Of a stretch of DNA of 64,000 nt, positions 1 to 8,344 are shown piece after piece. The DNA lies in the NCBI RefSeq assembly GCF_014174355.1, contig NZ_JABEQF010000002.1, positions 186,001 through 250,000 of the forward strand. The letters are read 5' to 3'. The first letter of the stretch is position 1. Every line of letters starts with the position of its first letter. The position numbers were made by a program, and so were the translations under genes. A model generated the notes under the pieces. It was given only the letters and a program-made list of their open reading frames with translations, was not told the DNA's origin and searched no databases. This stretch comes from Gluconacetobacter azotocaptans (GTDB taxonomy: Bacteria; Pseudomonadota; Alphaproteobacteria; Acetobacterales; Acetobacteraceae).

Positions 1-812
1 TGCCCAACCTCGCCTATTTCGCGAACAGCGGCTTTCCGTTCACGCGCATGGCGGATCTGTCGGACACGGTCGTCGTCCTGCCGGACCAGCCCGGGCCGGC
101 GGTGGCGACGGCGTTCCTGGACCTGATGGGGGTGCTGGGCTCCTATACCTGGTTTCCGGCGGAACGGGTGACGATCGAGGGCGCCAGCAGGATCGGCGCC
201 GTCGCCGACCGCGATCTGCTGGTCATGGGCATGGTGCAGAACAGCGGCCCGATCGCCACGCTGCTGGACCAGACCCCTTACCGGATCGAGAACGGACGCC
301 TGCGCGTGGCCGAGCGCAGTATCCTGAACGGCATCCGCTATGCCTTTGCCGACGGGGCCGCGGACGCATTGCGGACGGTAACGGTGAATGGCTCGCTGGG
401 GCTGGAATCGGGCGGCGCGCTGATCGGCGCGCGCTCGCCGTTCGCGGTGCATCGGTCGATGGTGATGATGCTGGCGGGTACACCGCAGGGGCTGGACGAA
501 CTGGTCCATGCCCTGCAGGTTCCCACGCGGCAGCGCGGCATTCAGGGTGATCTGACGGTCATCAACGGCGACAAGATCGTGGCCTCGCGCAACGGGCCGA
601 CCTACACGGTCGGAACGCTGCCCTGGTGGCTGTGGTTCGACTGGTTCCTGCGTGGCCATCCGGTTCGCGTGACGGCATTTGCAGCACTGGGCGCCCTGGT
701 CGCCGGCCTGGCGCTGCACAAGGAGATGTCGCGGCGGGCGGCGCGGCGCAAGGCCTATGTCGACCCGCGTGACGCGCCTGGCCCCGGCAACGGGGATGGA
801 CGCGCGCGGTGA
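1..812 (+). CDS. bcsB: Cellulose synthase regulatory subunit BcsB, C-terminal part (5' end outside window)
   Basis: The frame is open from the first bases of the window and ends with TGA at 810-812, so only the last ~270 residues are present. BcsB is the periplasmic, membrane-anchored partner of the BcsA glycosyltransferase and guides the glucan chain across the periplasm. The fragment opens with a PNLAYFANSGFPFT segment typical of the family. It ends with a Trp-rich amphipathic stretch (WWLWFDWF), one transmembrane helix (about VTAFAALGALVAGLALH) and a short basic cytoplasmic tail, as expected for the BcsB anchor. The bcsC start codon overlaps its stop (GTGA), so the two are translationally coupled. 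Whether bcsA and bcsB are fused, as in some acetic acid bacteria, cannot be seen here. Confidence 0.93.
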   Translation, partial: PNLAYFANSGFPFTRMADLSDTVVVLPDQPGPAVATAFLDLMGVLGSYTWFPAERVTIEGASRIGAVADRDLLVMGMVQNSGPIATLLDQTPYRIENGRLRVAERSILNGIRYAFADGAADALRTVTVNGSLGLESGGALIGARSPFAVHRSMVMMLAGTPQGLDELVHALQVPTRQRGIQGDLTVINGDKIVASRNGPTYTVGTLPWWLWFDWFLRGHPVRVTAFAALGALVAGLALHKEMSRRAARRKAYVDPRDAPGPGNGDGRAR

Positions 813-3800
813 CGAGGGCGCTGGCCGGAACCGGAATCGGATTGCTGCTGCTGGGTGCGTCACCGCTGGCGCTGTCGCCCGGCGCCCGTGCCCAGGTTGC
901 GGGCCCGGTCGCCGATCAGGCGGGCGCCGCGCCGAACCCGAATACCGGGCTGGTCGCGATCCTGGTCGAACGGGCGCGCTATTGGTACGATCACGGCCAG
1001 ATGGACCACGCACAGCAGGCGCTGGCGCAGGCGCGGCAGATCGCGCCGGGCGATACGCGGGTCCTGGCGCTGTCGGGCGAATGGGCGTTGCATGCTGGCG
1101 ACCTGGAGGGTGCGCGCAAGGTGGCGCGGTCTCTGACCGCCATCGCGCCCACGGCGCCCGAGACCCTGCGGCTGAACCAGGTGCTGCAGGTGCAGTCCGT
1201 GCCGGATGCCAGCATCGCGCAGGTTCGCCAACTGGCGCGGGAGGGCCATACGGGCGCCGCCGCCGCCGGATACCGCAAGTTGTTTCCCGATGGGCCGCCG
1301 TCGCAATACGCGGTGGAATATTACGAAACCCTGGCCGGTGCGATAGGCTATCGCGAGGAGGGACGCGCGGGGCTGAAGAAACTGGTCCAGGCCGATCGCA
1401 ACAACATGGCCGCGCAGATCGCCTATGCCCAGGTACTGACCTGGCGTGCGCAGACCCGGGCGGACGGCCTTGCGCGCCTGCAGCAGATGGCGGCGCTGCC
1501 GGACCTGCGTCCCCAGGACCGTGACGCGATCCGCCAGGCCTGGCGCGCCGCGCTGAACTGGTTGCAAGAAGCACCGGAAAGCGTACCGTATTTCGACGCC
1601 TGGCTGGCCTTGAACCCGGGCGATACCGATGTCCAGACCCTGCGGACCAAGGCGCAGGGGGCGCTGTCCGAACAGGCGGTTCTGGAGCGCACGCAGGGCT
1701 ATCAGGCACTGGATGCCGGCGATATCGAAGGGGCCGGGGCGCATTTTGCCGCCGCGCTGACCCATGCGCCCAATGACGGCATTTCGCTGGGCGGGCTGGG
1801 GCTGGTCCGCGTGCGGCAGGGCCGGACGCAGGAGGCGCGCGACCTTCTGGAAAGGGCCGTGCAGGCCGACCCCGAGAACGCGTCCCAGTGGCGCACGGCC
1901 CTGAACGGGGCGAAGGTTGCGCAGGCGTATTCCCAGGTCCGAACCTTGCAGGAGCGGGGGCATCTGGACGAGGCGCTGCGTCTGGCCGACGAGATGCTGG
2001 CGCTGGACCCGTCACAGACCGGGTTACTGGCGATGAAGGCGGATATCGCGCGCCAGCAGGGTCATCAGGCCGGCGCCGAGGATTTGTACCGGCAGGTCCT
2101 GCGCAAGGAGCCGAACAATCAGACCGCGTTGCAGGGCCTGTATCACCTTCTGGTGGGTTCGGGGCGGGAGCAGGAGGCGGCGCCGCTGATGGATCGCCTG
2201 CGCCGGCTCTCGCCGGCATTCGAGCGGCAGATGCAGGCAAGCGACCTGGTGGCGCGGGCCGAACGCACGACGAACCTGGATGAAAAGATCTCGCTGTTGC
2301 GGCAGGGGCTGGAGGCGCAGGGCAGCGATCCGTGGGTTCGGCTGCATCTGGCGCAGGCACTGGTGCAGGCCGGCAACCGCGACGAGGCCCGTGACGTGAT
2401 GGCCCCGCTGCTGGCGGACGATCGGCACCCAAGTACCGCCGCATTGCAGGCCAGTATCTATTTCGCCAATCAGAACAATGACATGCGTACGGTGCGGCAG
2501 CTGCTGGCGCGCCTGCCGCGGGCGGGCATGACGGCCGATATCCGCCGTGTCGCCGATCGGGCGCAGGACCAGGAACTGGTCGAGAACGCGCCCGTCGATC
2601 TGCCGGAGGCCCGGCTGTATTACCTGCAGATCGCCCGCAAGGGGCATGACCCGGACGGCGCGCGGGGGCAGTTGATCGCCAATGCGATGATCGACCGGCA
2701 CGATCCGGCCGGTGCGGCGCTGGTATTGCAGGTGTTTCTCGACACCGCGCCGTCGCCGTCGGTGTCGCAGCGCCTGGCCTATGCCGGGGCGTTCCTGCGC
2801 ATGCAGCAACCGCAAAAGGTCCGCGACCTGCTGGGGAGCATCGGTGAGGCCAGGCTGGACGACCAGCAGGAGCAGATCCGTCGCGACCTGCAGACCGGCG
2901 TGGCCATCATGACGTCGGACCGTCTGAACGCGCAGGGCCGGCAGGCCGATGCCTACGATGTGCTGCAGCCCGCGCTGTCGGCCAGCCAGCCCAGCCCGGC
3001 GGCCCGCCTTGCGCTGGCGCGGCTGTACCAGTCCAGTTCCCGGCCCGGGATGGCGCTGTCGATCAGCAAGGCGGTGGTGGCGCACGACCCGACCGACCTG
3101 GACGCGCGCCTGTCGGTCGTGCGGCTGGCGCTGCAGACCGACGATCCGGACGAGGCCGACAACCAACTGCGCGAGATGACCGAACAGGCCCCGGCCGACC
3201 CGCGCACCTGGCTGGCCTCGGCCGCCATCCACAGGGCCGGCGGCAACTGGGTCGCCAGTCTGGATGATCTGTCGCGCGCCCGCGCGCTGCGCCGCCAGCA
3301 GATCGGCGCCGATCGGGCCGGGGATGGTGTCGAGGGACCGACCGACAACCCGTTCCGCGCGTCCGCACCGGGCGTGCATGCCGCCCAGCCGGGCGAGCAG
3401 GACCCCATCCTGGCCATCATCGACAACGACGTGACCAGCACGGCGCGGGAATTCGCCCCGTTCGTGGATGTCCGCCCGGTATTTCTGGGACGGTCCGGCG
3501 TCGGGTCGAGCAAGCTGACCGAAGGCGATTTGGCGATGACCGGTTCCTTTGCCGTCGGGTTGGGCCGCGTGTCGCTGGGCATCACGCCGACGGTCCTTGC
3601 GTCGGGCACCGACAGCACGGCCGATACCACGACGGGCAGCGCGGTCGGCGTCGCCACCGACGCCGCCTATGCGTGGAATTGGGTAAAAGCCGATGTCGGG
3701 TCGTCCCCGCTGGGTTTCCGTGTCGCGAATGTGCTGGGCGGGGTGGAACTGAGCCCGCAGGTGTCGAACCGGCTGCGCCTGCGGGTCACGGCCGAACGCC

Positions 3801-4447
3801 GCGCGGTGACCGACAGCATCCTGGCCTATGGCGGGATGCGCGATGCGTCGTCCGGCAAGAGCTGGGGCGGGGTCGTGCGCAATCGCGCCCATGGGCAGGT
3901 GGAATATGGCGACGAGATGATGTCGTTCTATGCCGGGGGCGGATTTTCCTACCTGCAGGGCAGCCGCACGCAGGATAATGAGGAATACGAGGCCGGAGCC
4001 GGGGGCAGCGTCTCGGTCTTCCATGACGCGGTGCATGAAGTGCATCTGGGCATTGACTTGGACTGGTTCAAATATAACAATAATCAGTACCTGTTCACTT
4101 TGGGTCATGGCGGATATTTCTCGCCGCAATCTTATTTCGCGCTTCTCGTGCCGGTGCGGTACGCGGGGCATCAGGGCAACTGGAACTGGCAGATCGGCGG
4201 ATCGGCGGGTTACCAGTCCTATTCCCAGCGTGCGGCTCAGGCCGGTCTTACGACCGAGGAGGATCCGGCGTATCTGGCGCGCCCGCGGTCGGCGTCAGGT
4301 GTAGTGGGCAGCGTGGATGCGCTGCTGTCCTACCAGGTCACGCCGACGCTGCGCGTGGGCGGCAATTTCATCTACCAGAAAGCCGGGCCGTGGAGCGAGA
4401 CGACGGCCGGCCTGTCCGTCCATTACGATTTCATGGGTATGCCCTGA
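809..4447 (+). CDS. bcsC: Cellulose synthase outer-membrane export subunit BcsC
   Basis: 1212 residues, starting at GTG inside the bcsB stop. BcsC forms the periplasmic TPR scaffold and outer-membrane channel through which the cellulose chain leaves the cell. A signal peptide covers residues 1-28 (hydrophobic GIGLLLLGASPLAL core, cut after ARA). From about residue 45 to 820 the protein is a series of helical tetratricopeptide repeats. Residues ~880-1212 are the BcsC-type beta-barrel: alternating Gly/aromatic strands ending in a terminal barrel strand (LSVHYDFMGMP). Length is near that of other BcsC proteins (about 1150-1300). It is followed directly by bcsD, which defines a type I-like order bcsB-bcsC-bcsD. 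Confidence 0.95.
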   Translation: MTRALAGTGIGLLLLGASPLALSPGARAQVAGPVADQAGAAPNPNTGLVAILVERARYWYDHGQMDHAQQALAQARQIAPGDTRVLALSGEWALHAGDLEGARKVARSLTAIAPTAPETLRLNQVLQVQSVPDASIAQVRQLAREGHTGAAAAGYRKLFPDGPPSQYAVEYYETLAGAIGYREEGRAGLKKLVQADRNNMAAQIAYAQVLTWRAQTRADGLARLQQMAALPDLRPQDRDAIRQAWRAALNWLQEAPESVPYFDAWLALNPGDTDVQTLRTKAQGALSEQAVLERTQGYQALDAGDIEGAGAHFAAALTHAPNDGISLGGLGLVRVRQGRTQEARDLLERAVQADPENASQWRTALNGAKVAQAYSQVRTLQERGHLDEALRLADEMLALDPSQTGLLAMKADIARQQGHQAGAEDLYRQVLRKEPNNQTALQGLYHLLVGSGREQEAAPLMDRLRRLSPAFERQMQASDLVARAERTTNLDEKISLLRQGLEAQGSDPWVRLHLAQALVQAGNRDEARDVMAPLLADDRHPSTAALQASIYFANQNNDMRTVRQLLARLPRAGMTADIRRVADRAQDQELVENAPVDLPEARLYYLQIARKGHDPDGARGQLIANAMIDRHDPAGAALVLQVFLDTAPSPSVSQRLAYAGAFLRMQQPQKVRDLLGSIGEARLDDQQEQIRRDLQTGVAIMTSDRLNAQGRQADAYDVLQPALSASQPSPAARLALARLYQSSSRPGMALSISKAVVAHDPTDLDARLSVVRLALQTDDPDEADNQLREMTEQAPADPRTWLASAAIHRAGGNWVASLDDLSRARALRRQQIGADRAGDGVEGPTDNPFRASAPGVHAAQPGEQDPILAIIDNDVTSTAREFAPFVDVRPVFLGRSGVGSSKLTEGDLAMTGSFAVGLGRVSLGITPTVLASGTDSTADTTTGSAVGVATDAAYAWNWVKADVGSSPLGFRVANVLGGVELSPQVSNRLRLRVTAERRAVTDSILAYGGMRDASSGKSWGGVVRNRAHGQVEYGDEMMSFYAGGGFSYLQGSRTQDNEEYEAGAGGSVSVFHDAVHEVHLGIDLDWFKYNNNQYLFTLGHGGYFSPQSYFALLVPVRYAGHQGNWNWQIGGSAGYQSYSQRAAQAGLTTEEDPAYLARPRSASGVVGSVDALLSYQVTPTLRVGGNFIYQKAGPWSETTAGLSVHYDFMGMP

Positions 4448-4448
4448 C

Positions 4449-4880
4449 ATGTCTGCTGACCTGACGCTTTTCCTGCGTGAATTCGCCCGCTCGTTCGACG
4501 AACAGGCGGGCGCGCAGGCGCGGGACCGTTTCCTGCGGGCGGTCGGCGCGCGCATGGCCGAGCGACTGACGCTGCCGCCCTGTGCGACGATCGAGGCGAT
4601 GGAGCACGAGATGAACGCCCTGCTGGCGCTGATCGGCTGGGGACAGGTCAGCCTGTCGCTGGACCGGGGGCGACACGTCCTGCAGATCCGCCATGCCGGC
4701 CTGCCCACGCTGGGCGGTCTGGGCGCCCCTGCGGGATACTGGCTGGCCGCATGCCTTGCAGGGGTGTACGAAACATGGATCGGCTGGCAGCCGGATGCGG
4801 CGGGCGGGTGCGCGATTACCTGGCGGCCGGACCAGCCGCGCGAGGGTAACGTGTTCATCATGGAATACGGAAGCGTCTGA
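4449..4880 (+). CDS. bcsD: Cellulose synthase accessory protein BcsD
   Basis: 143 residues from ATG 4449, one base after the bcsC stop, so expression is almost certainly coupled. BcsD is a soluble periplasmic octameric ring-forming protein of cellulose-producing acetobacters and some other proteobacteria; it helps crystallisation or alignment of the glucan chains. The sequence shows the family pattern: an N-terminal helix (LFLREFARSFDEQ), a central helix with EAMEHEMNALLALIGWGQV, a LPTLGGLGAPAGYWLAACLAG segment, and a C-terminal FIMEYGSV ending. It is slightly shorter than the ~156-residue protein of Komagataeibacter xylinus. An upstream in-frame ATG (4317) lies inside bcsC and is not credible as a start. 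Confidence 0.9.
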   Translation: MSADLTLFLREFARSFDEQAGAQARDRFLRAVGARMAERLTLPPCATIEAMEHEMNALLALIGWGQVSLSLDRGRHVLQIRHAGLPTLGGLGAPAGYWLAACLAGVYETWIGWQPDAAGGCAITWRPDQPREGNVFIMEYGSV

Positions 4881-4912
4881 CGTTTCCAGTCTGGAAAAGG
4901 AATAAGGACGGA

Positions 4913-5560
4913 ATGCACCCGTTACTGGTCGGTCTGACCGTACTGCTGATTGGCGATAGCCACATCACGTTCAAGAACTCGCTGCTGGCGACGCTGCCCG
5001 ACGAACTGGCGCGGCAGGGGGCCAAGGTCGTCACCTACGGCCTGTGTTCGTCGAAGCCCGAGGATTGGGTGGATGAAAAGCCTGCGAATGCATGCGGCTA
5101 CACGATGCGCGTCGGGGTTGAACCGATCAAGCTGTTCATGGGCAAGGACCAGGCCCCGCCGAACATGACGGCGCTGGTGGCCCAATGGCATCCCAACGCG
5201 GTGATCGCGGTGTTCGGCGACACGATCGCCGGATACGGGCAGAAGGCCCTGCCCCGCGAATGGATCGACGAGCAGGTGCGCGCCCTGGTGGGCCAGATCG
5301 GGTCCGCGAACTGCATCTGGGTGGGGCCGACCTGGGGGCAGTTCAACCCGCGTTACGGCAAGACCGACCAGCGTGCGACCGAAGCGGCGGCCTTCCTGAA
5401 GCAGGACGTGGCGCCCTGCCATTACATTGATTCGACCACCATGTTCCAGCCGGGCAAGGTCGAGACCGAGGACGGCGTCCATCTGACCGCCGAGTTTTAC
5501 CATACCTGGGGCACCGACCTGTCGAAGGCGATCATTCCCCTGCTGGCGCAGAAGCAATAG
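4913..5560 (+). CDS. SGNH/GDSL-like hydrolase, BcsX-like, at end of cellulose operon
   Basis: 215 residues, ATG 4913 preceded by AAGGAATAAGGA, 32 bp after bcsD on the same strand. The N-terminal GDSH block (Ser16 as the presumed nucleophile) and the C-terminal D-x-x-H motif (Asp187, His190 in DGVHLT) are those of SGNH esterases. The third block reads FGDT rather than a clear G-x-N, so an oxyanion residue may differ. BcsX of the bcsII operons of Komagataeibacter belongs to this hydrolase type and has been proposed to act on acylated cellulose; here a similar protein follows a bcsD instead. No classical signal-peptide cleavage site is evident, so its compartment is uncertain. The 3' end overlaps the convergent MocR gene by 29 bp. 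The assignment to BcsX is by resemblance and context only. Confidence 0.72.
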   Translation: MHPLLVGLTVLLIGDSHITFKNSLLATLPDELARQGAKVVTYGLCSSKPEDWVDEKPANACGYTMRVGVEPIKLFMGKDQAPPNMTALVAQWHPNAVIAVFGDTIAGYGQKALPREWIDEQVRALVGQIGSANCIWVGPTWGQFNPRYGKTDQRATEAAAFLKQDVAPCHYIDSTTMFQPGKVETEDGVHLTAEFYHTWGTDLSKAIIPLLAQKQ

Positions 5561-6944
5561 CGGCATGGGCGGGCTTTGGGTCAGGTACCCCAGCCCGCCC
5601 CATATGGCGGCCAATGGTTTCCAGCGCCCGTGTCAGGTCGGGCAGCCGCGCGCGGCCCAGGCAGAGGCGGATGCCGGTCATGGGGGCGTCCGGCGCGACA
5701 CTGACCACCCCGGGCGCGGTCACCGCGATGCCCTCGGCCGCGGCCGCTTCGGCCAGTCGTTCCGCATCGGGACGGGCCATCGGCAGCCAGACATGGAACC
5801 CGTCGTAACGCGGATAGGTCATGGCCGGGCCCAGCAGTGAGGCCGCCAGGTCGCGCCGCCGCGCGGCTTCCGTCCGGATGGCGGCACGCACTGCCAGCGC
5901 CGTGCCGTCCAGCATCCATTGCGCCATCACGGCATAGGACAGCGGCGCGATCATCAGCGACGTGGTCAGCAGCACGGATTCGGCCGCGTCCAGATGGGCG
6001 GGCGGCACCACCAGCGCCCCGATCCGCAGGCCGGGGCTGAGCGTCTTCGACAGGCTGTTGACATAGAATGTGCGCTCGGGCGCCAGCATGGCCAGCGGCG
6101 GCAGCGGCTGGGGATCGGCGTCGGGTTCGGTGCAGGCATAGACGTCGTCCTCGATGATCGCGACATCGTGGCGGCGGCACAGCGCCACGATGTCGCGGCG
6201 GCGGCCGGCGTCCATGGTGGCCGTCGTCGGATTATGCATCGTGGGCGTGACGTACAGCGCCATGGGTGCCTCCCGGCGGCCCGCCAGCACGCGGTCCAGG
6301 GCGTCGGGCCGCATGCCCTGTGCGTCCATTTCCACCCCCGCGACCGCACGGCCGGTCTGCCGCGCCAGGGTGAGCGCGCCGGGATAGGCGCAGGCTTCCG
6401 TCACGATGGTGCCTCCAGGCGGGCTGGCGACCGCCATCGCGACCGCCAGTGCCTGCTGCGCGCCGTTCGTCAGCAGCAGCCGGTCGGGGGCGGCATCCAT
6501 CCCCAGCCCGGACAGCCAGCGCGCCATCATCCGGCGATGTTCGTCATGCCCGGCCACGGGGGGATAGATGTTGAACAGGTCCGGGTCGATGCTGCGCGAG
6601 ATCCGCGCCAGCGTCCTGGCCAGCGCGCGTTCGCTGATCATCGCGGGCGGCATGTTCACCGACAGGTCGATCACCGGTCCCTGCCGGCCCGGCAGGGCGG
6701 CGACGAAGGTGCCGCGCCCCCGCACGCTGCGTACCAGGCCGCGCCGTTCCAGCATGCCGTACGCCTTCGTCACCGTGCCGACGCCGATGCCGATCCTCCA
6801 GGCCAGGTCGCGATGCGCCGGCAGGCGGGCGCCGGTCGGCAGCCGTGCGGACAGGATGTCGTCGGCCAGGGCCGTCGCCAGCCGTTCGGACGGCGCGGCC
6901 GGGCCGTCGGCCAGCCGGGGCTGCCAGGGGGATTGAAGGCGCAT
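5532..6944 (-). CDS. MocR-type transcriptional regulator (GntR HTH + PLP aminotransferase domain)
   Basis: 470 residues. Residues ~15-85 form a GntR winged helix (LPAHRDLAWRIGIGVGTVTKAYGMLERRGLV), and residues ~95-450 a fold-type I aminotransferase domain. The PLP-binding lysine is in NSLSKTLSPGLRIG, with an upstream Asp in IIEDDVYA that would contact the pyridine nitrogen. MocR proteins bind paired direct repeats and usually control a divergent neighbour in response to PLP or an amino compound. Here the divergent gene is an MFS exporter, and a suitable repeat pair lies in the short gap. The 3' end overlaps the SGNH hydrolase tail-to-tail. Confidence 0.88.
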   Translation of the reverse strand: MRLQSPWQPRLADGPAAPSERLATALADDILSARLPTGARLPAHRDLAWRIGIGVGTVTKAYGMLERRGLVRSVRGRGTFVAALPGRQGPVIDLSVNMPPAMISERALARTLARISRSIDPDLFNIYPPVAGHDEHRRMMARWLSGLGMDAAPDRLLLTNGAQQALAVAMAVASPPGGTIVTEACAYPGALTLARQTGRAVAGVEMDAQGMRPDALDRVLAGRREAPMALYVTPTMHNPTTATMDAGRRRDIVALCRRHDVAIIEDDVYACTEPDADPQPLPPLAMLAPERTFYVNSLSKTLSPGLRIGALVVPPAHLDAAESVLLTTSLMIAPLSYAVMAQWMLDGTALAVRAAIRTEAARRRDLAASLLGPAMTYPRYDGFHVWLPMARPDAERLAEAAAAEGIAVTAPGVVSVAPDAPMTGIRLCLGRARLPDLTRALETIGRHMGRAGVPDPKPAHAAIASAPAGE

Positions 6945-6961
6945 GATGCCGCGAACCCCAA

Positions 6962-7007
6962 AAGTGTCACGTCACACTATTTGGATATGTGACAAGTGTC
7001 ACGTGAC
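6962..7007. promoter_or_regulatory. Probable MocR operator: direct repeat AAGTGTCACGT with palindrome
   Basis: AAGTGTCACGT occurs at 6962-6972 and again at 6994-7004, 32 bp start to start, which is about three helical turns. The first copy is extended into GTGTCACGTCACAC (6964-6977) and the second into the perfect palindrome GTCACGTGAC (6998-7007). The site lies between the divergent MocR gene and MFS gene, 18 bp from the MocR start codon, the expected location for autoregulation plus control of the neighbour. Binding is inferred. Confidence 0.65.
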
Positions 7008-7058
7008 CTATCCTGCTCCGATACTGGTGACATCCGGGCGGAGAGAGTGCGGAACGAC

Positions 7059-8249
7059 ATGAAATTCAATTTTCCCCTGCTAGCTCTGACGGTCGGCGCG
7101 TTCGGCATCGGCACGACGGAATTCGCCCCGATGGGCCTGCTGCCCGTGGTGGCCGCGCATTTCCACGTCGCTATTCCCACGGCGGGCCTGCTGATCAGTT
7201 CCTATGCGTTCGGCGTCATGGGCGGCGCGCCGCTGATGACCATCGGCGCGCGGCACCTGCCCCGCAACCGGGTACTAATCGGGCTGATGGCGATCTTTAC
7301 GCTGGGCAACCTGATGTCCGCCCTGGCGCCGGATTTCGCGGTGCTGGTGGCATCGCGGATGGTGACGGCGCTGGCGCATGGCGCGTTTTTCGGCGTCGGT
7401 TCCATCGTGGCGGCAGCCCTTGTCGCGCCGGACCGGCGGGCCAGCGCGGTGGCGACCATGTTCATGGGCCTGACCCTGGCCGCCATCGTCGGGTCGCCGC
7501 TGAGCACCTGGATCGGCCAGGTCGTCGGCTGGCGGCAGGCCTTTGCCGGCATCGCGCTGCTGGGGCTGGTGGCGATGGTGGCGCTGTGGCGGGCGCTGCC
7601 GAAGATGCCCGCCGAGACACCGGCCGAAATCCGCAGCGAATTCGGCGTTCTGGTCCGTCCGCAGGTGCTGCGCGCCCTGCTGACCACTGTGCTGGGGGCC
7701 GGGGCGATGTTCACCTTGCTGACCTATATCGCCCCCGTCCTGCAACAGGGAATCGGCGCCACTCCGGGCATGGTGACCGCGATGCTGGTATTGATCGGCG
7801 TCGGTTTCACGGTCGGAAACGGACTGGGCGGGCGGTTCGCGGACCGGTCGCTGCGGGGCACGCTGCTGTGTGCGCTGGGGCTTCTGGCGGGGCTGATGCT
7901 GGTACTGCCGCTGGCCATGACCCATGTGCTGGCGGCGGTGGTCGCGATCTTCCTGTGGGGCATGGCGGCATTCGCCATCGTGTCACCGGTGCAGATGCAG
8001 GTGATGACCACGGCGTCCGAAGCCCCGAACCTGGCAGCGTCGGTCAATATCGGCGCCTTCAACCTGGGCAACGCGCTGGGCGCGCTGGTGGGCGGCGCCG
8101 TGATCGGCGCGGGGCTGGATTATGCCTGGGTGTCCGTCGCGGGGGCCGCCGTGGCGCTGGGCGGATTCCTGGTCGTGCTGCCGGGCCGGCAAGACGTGCG
8201 CCAGCCGGCGATGGAGGAGGCGGAAGCCGACGCCCTGCCGGCCAACTGA
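7059..8249 (+). CDS. MFS efflux transporter, DHA1 (AraJ/YdhP-like) family
   Basis: 396 residues from ATG 7059, preceded by GGAGAGAG. A GTG 63 bp upstream is also in frame but falls inside the operator, so it was not chosen. The protein is hydrophobic throughout with about 12 predicted membrane helices. It starts with the DHA1-type sequence LTVGAFGIGTTEFAPMGLLP and has a motif-A-like region after helix 2 (GARHLPRNRVL). Members of this group export sugars, arabinose derivatives, purines or drugs; the substrate cannot be read from the sequence. The divergent MocR regulator probably controls it. Confidence 0.87.
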   Translation: MKFNFPLLALTVGAFGIGTTEFAPMGLLPVVAAHFHVAIPTAGLLISSYAFGVMGGAPLMTIGARHLPRNRVLIGLMAIFTLGNLMSALAPDFAVLVASRMVTALAHGAFFGVGSIVAAALVAPDRRASAVATMFMGLTLAAIVGSPLSTWIGQVVGWRQAFAGIALLGLVAMVALWRALPKMPAETPAEIRSEFGVLVRPQVLRALLTTVLGAGAMFTLLTYIAPVLQQGIGATPGMVTAMLVLIGVGFTVGNGLGGRFADRSLRGTLLCALGLLAGLMLVLPLAMTHVLAAVVAIFLWGMAAFAIVSPVQMQVMTTASEAPNLAASVNIGAFNLGNALGALVGGAVIGAGLDYAWVSVAGAAVALGGFLVVLPGRQDVRQPAMEEAEADALPAN

Positions 8250-8344
8250 AACCCCGGCTCCCGCCTGTCTCCTTCCATGGGGTCAGGACGTGCAGGAGCG
8301 TCCTTATCTGCTGGTCGGCATCGCGGTTACGCCCCGGTGTCCGG

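Noticed and set aside
2024-4171. 715-codon open frame on the minus strand opposite bcsC
   Set aside because: High-GC antisense shadow: composition is Arg/His/Gln-rich low-complexity, no domain, fully inside a clear bcsC.
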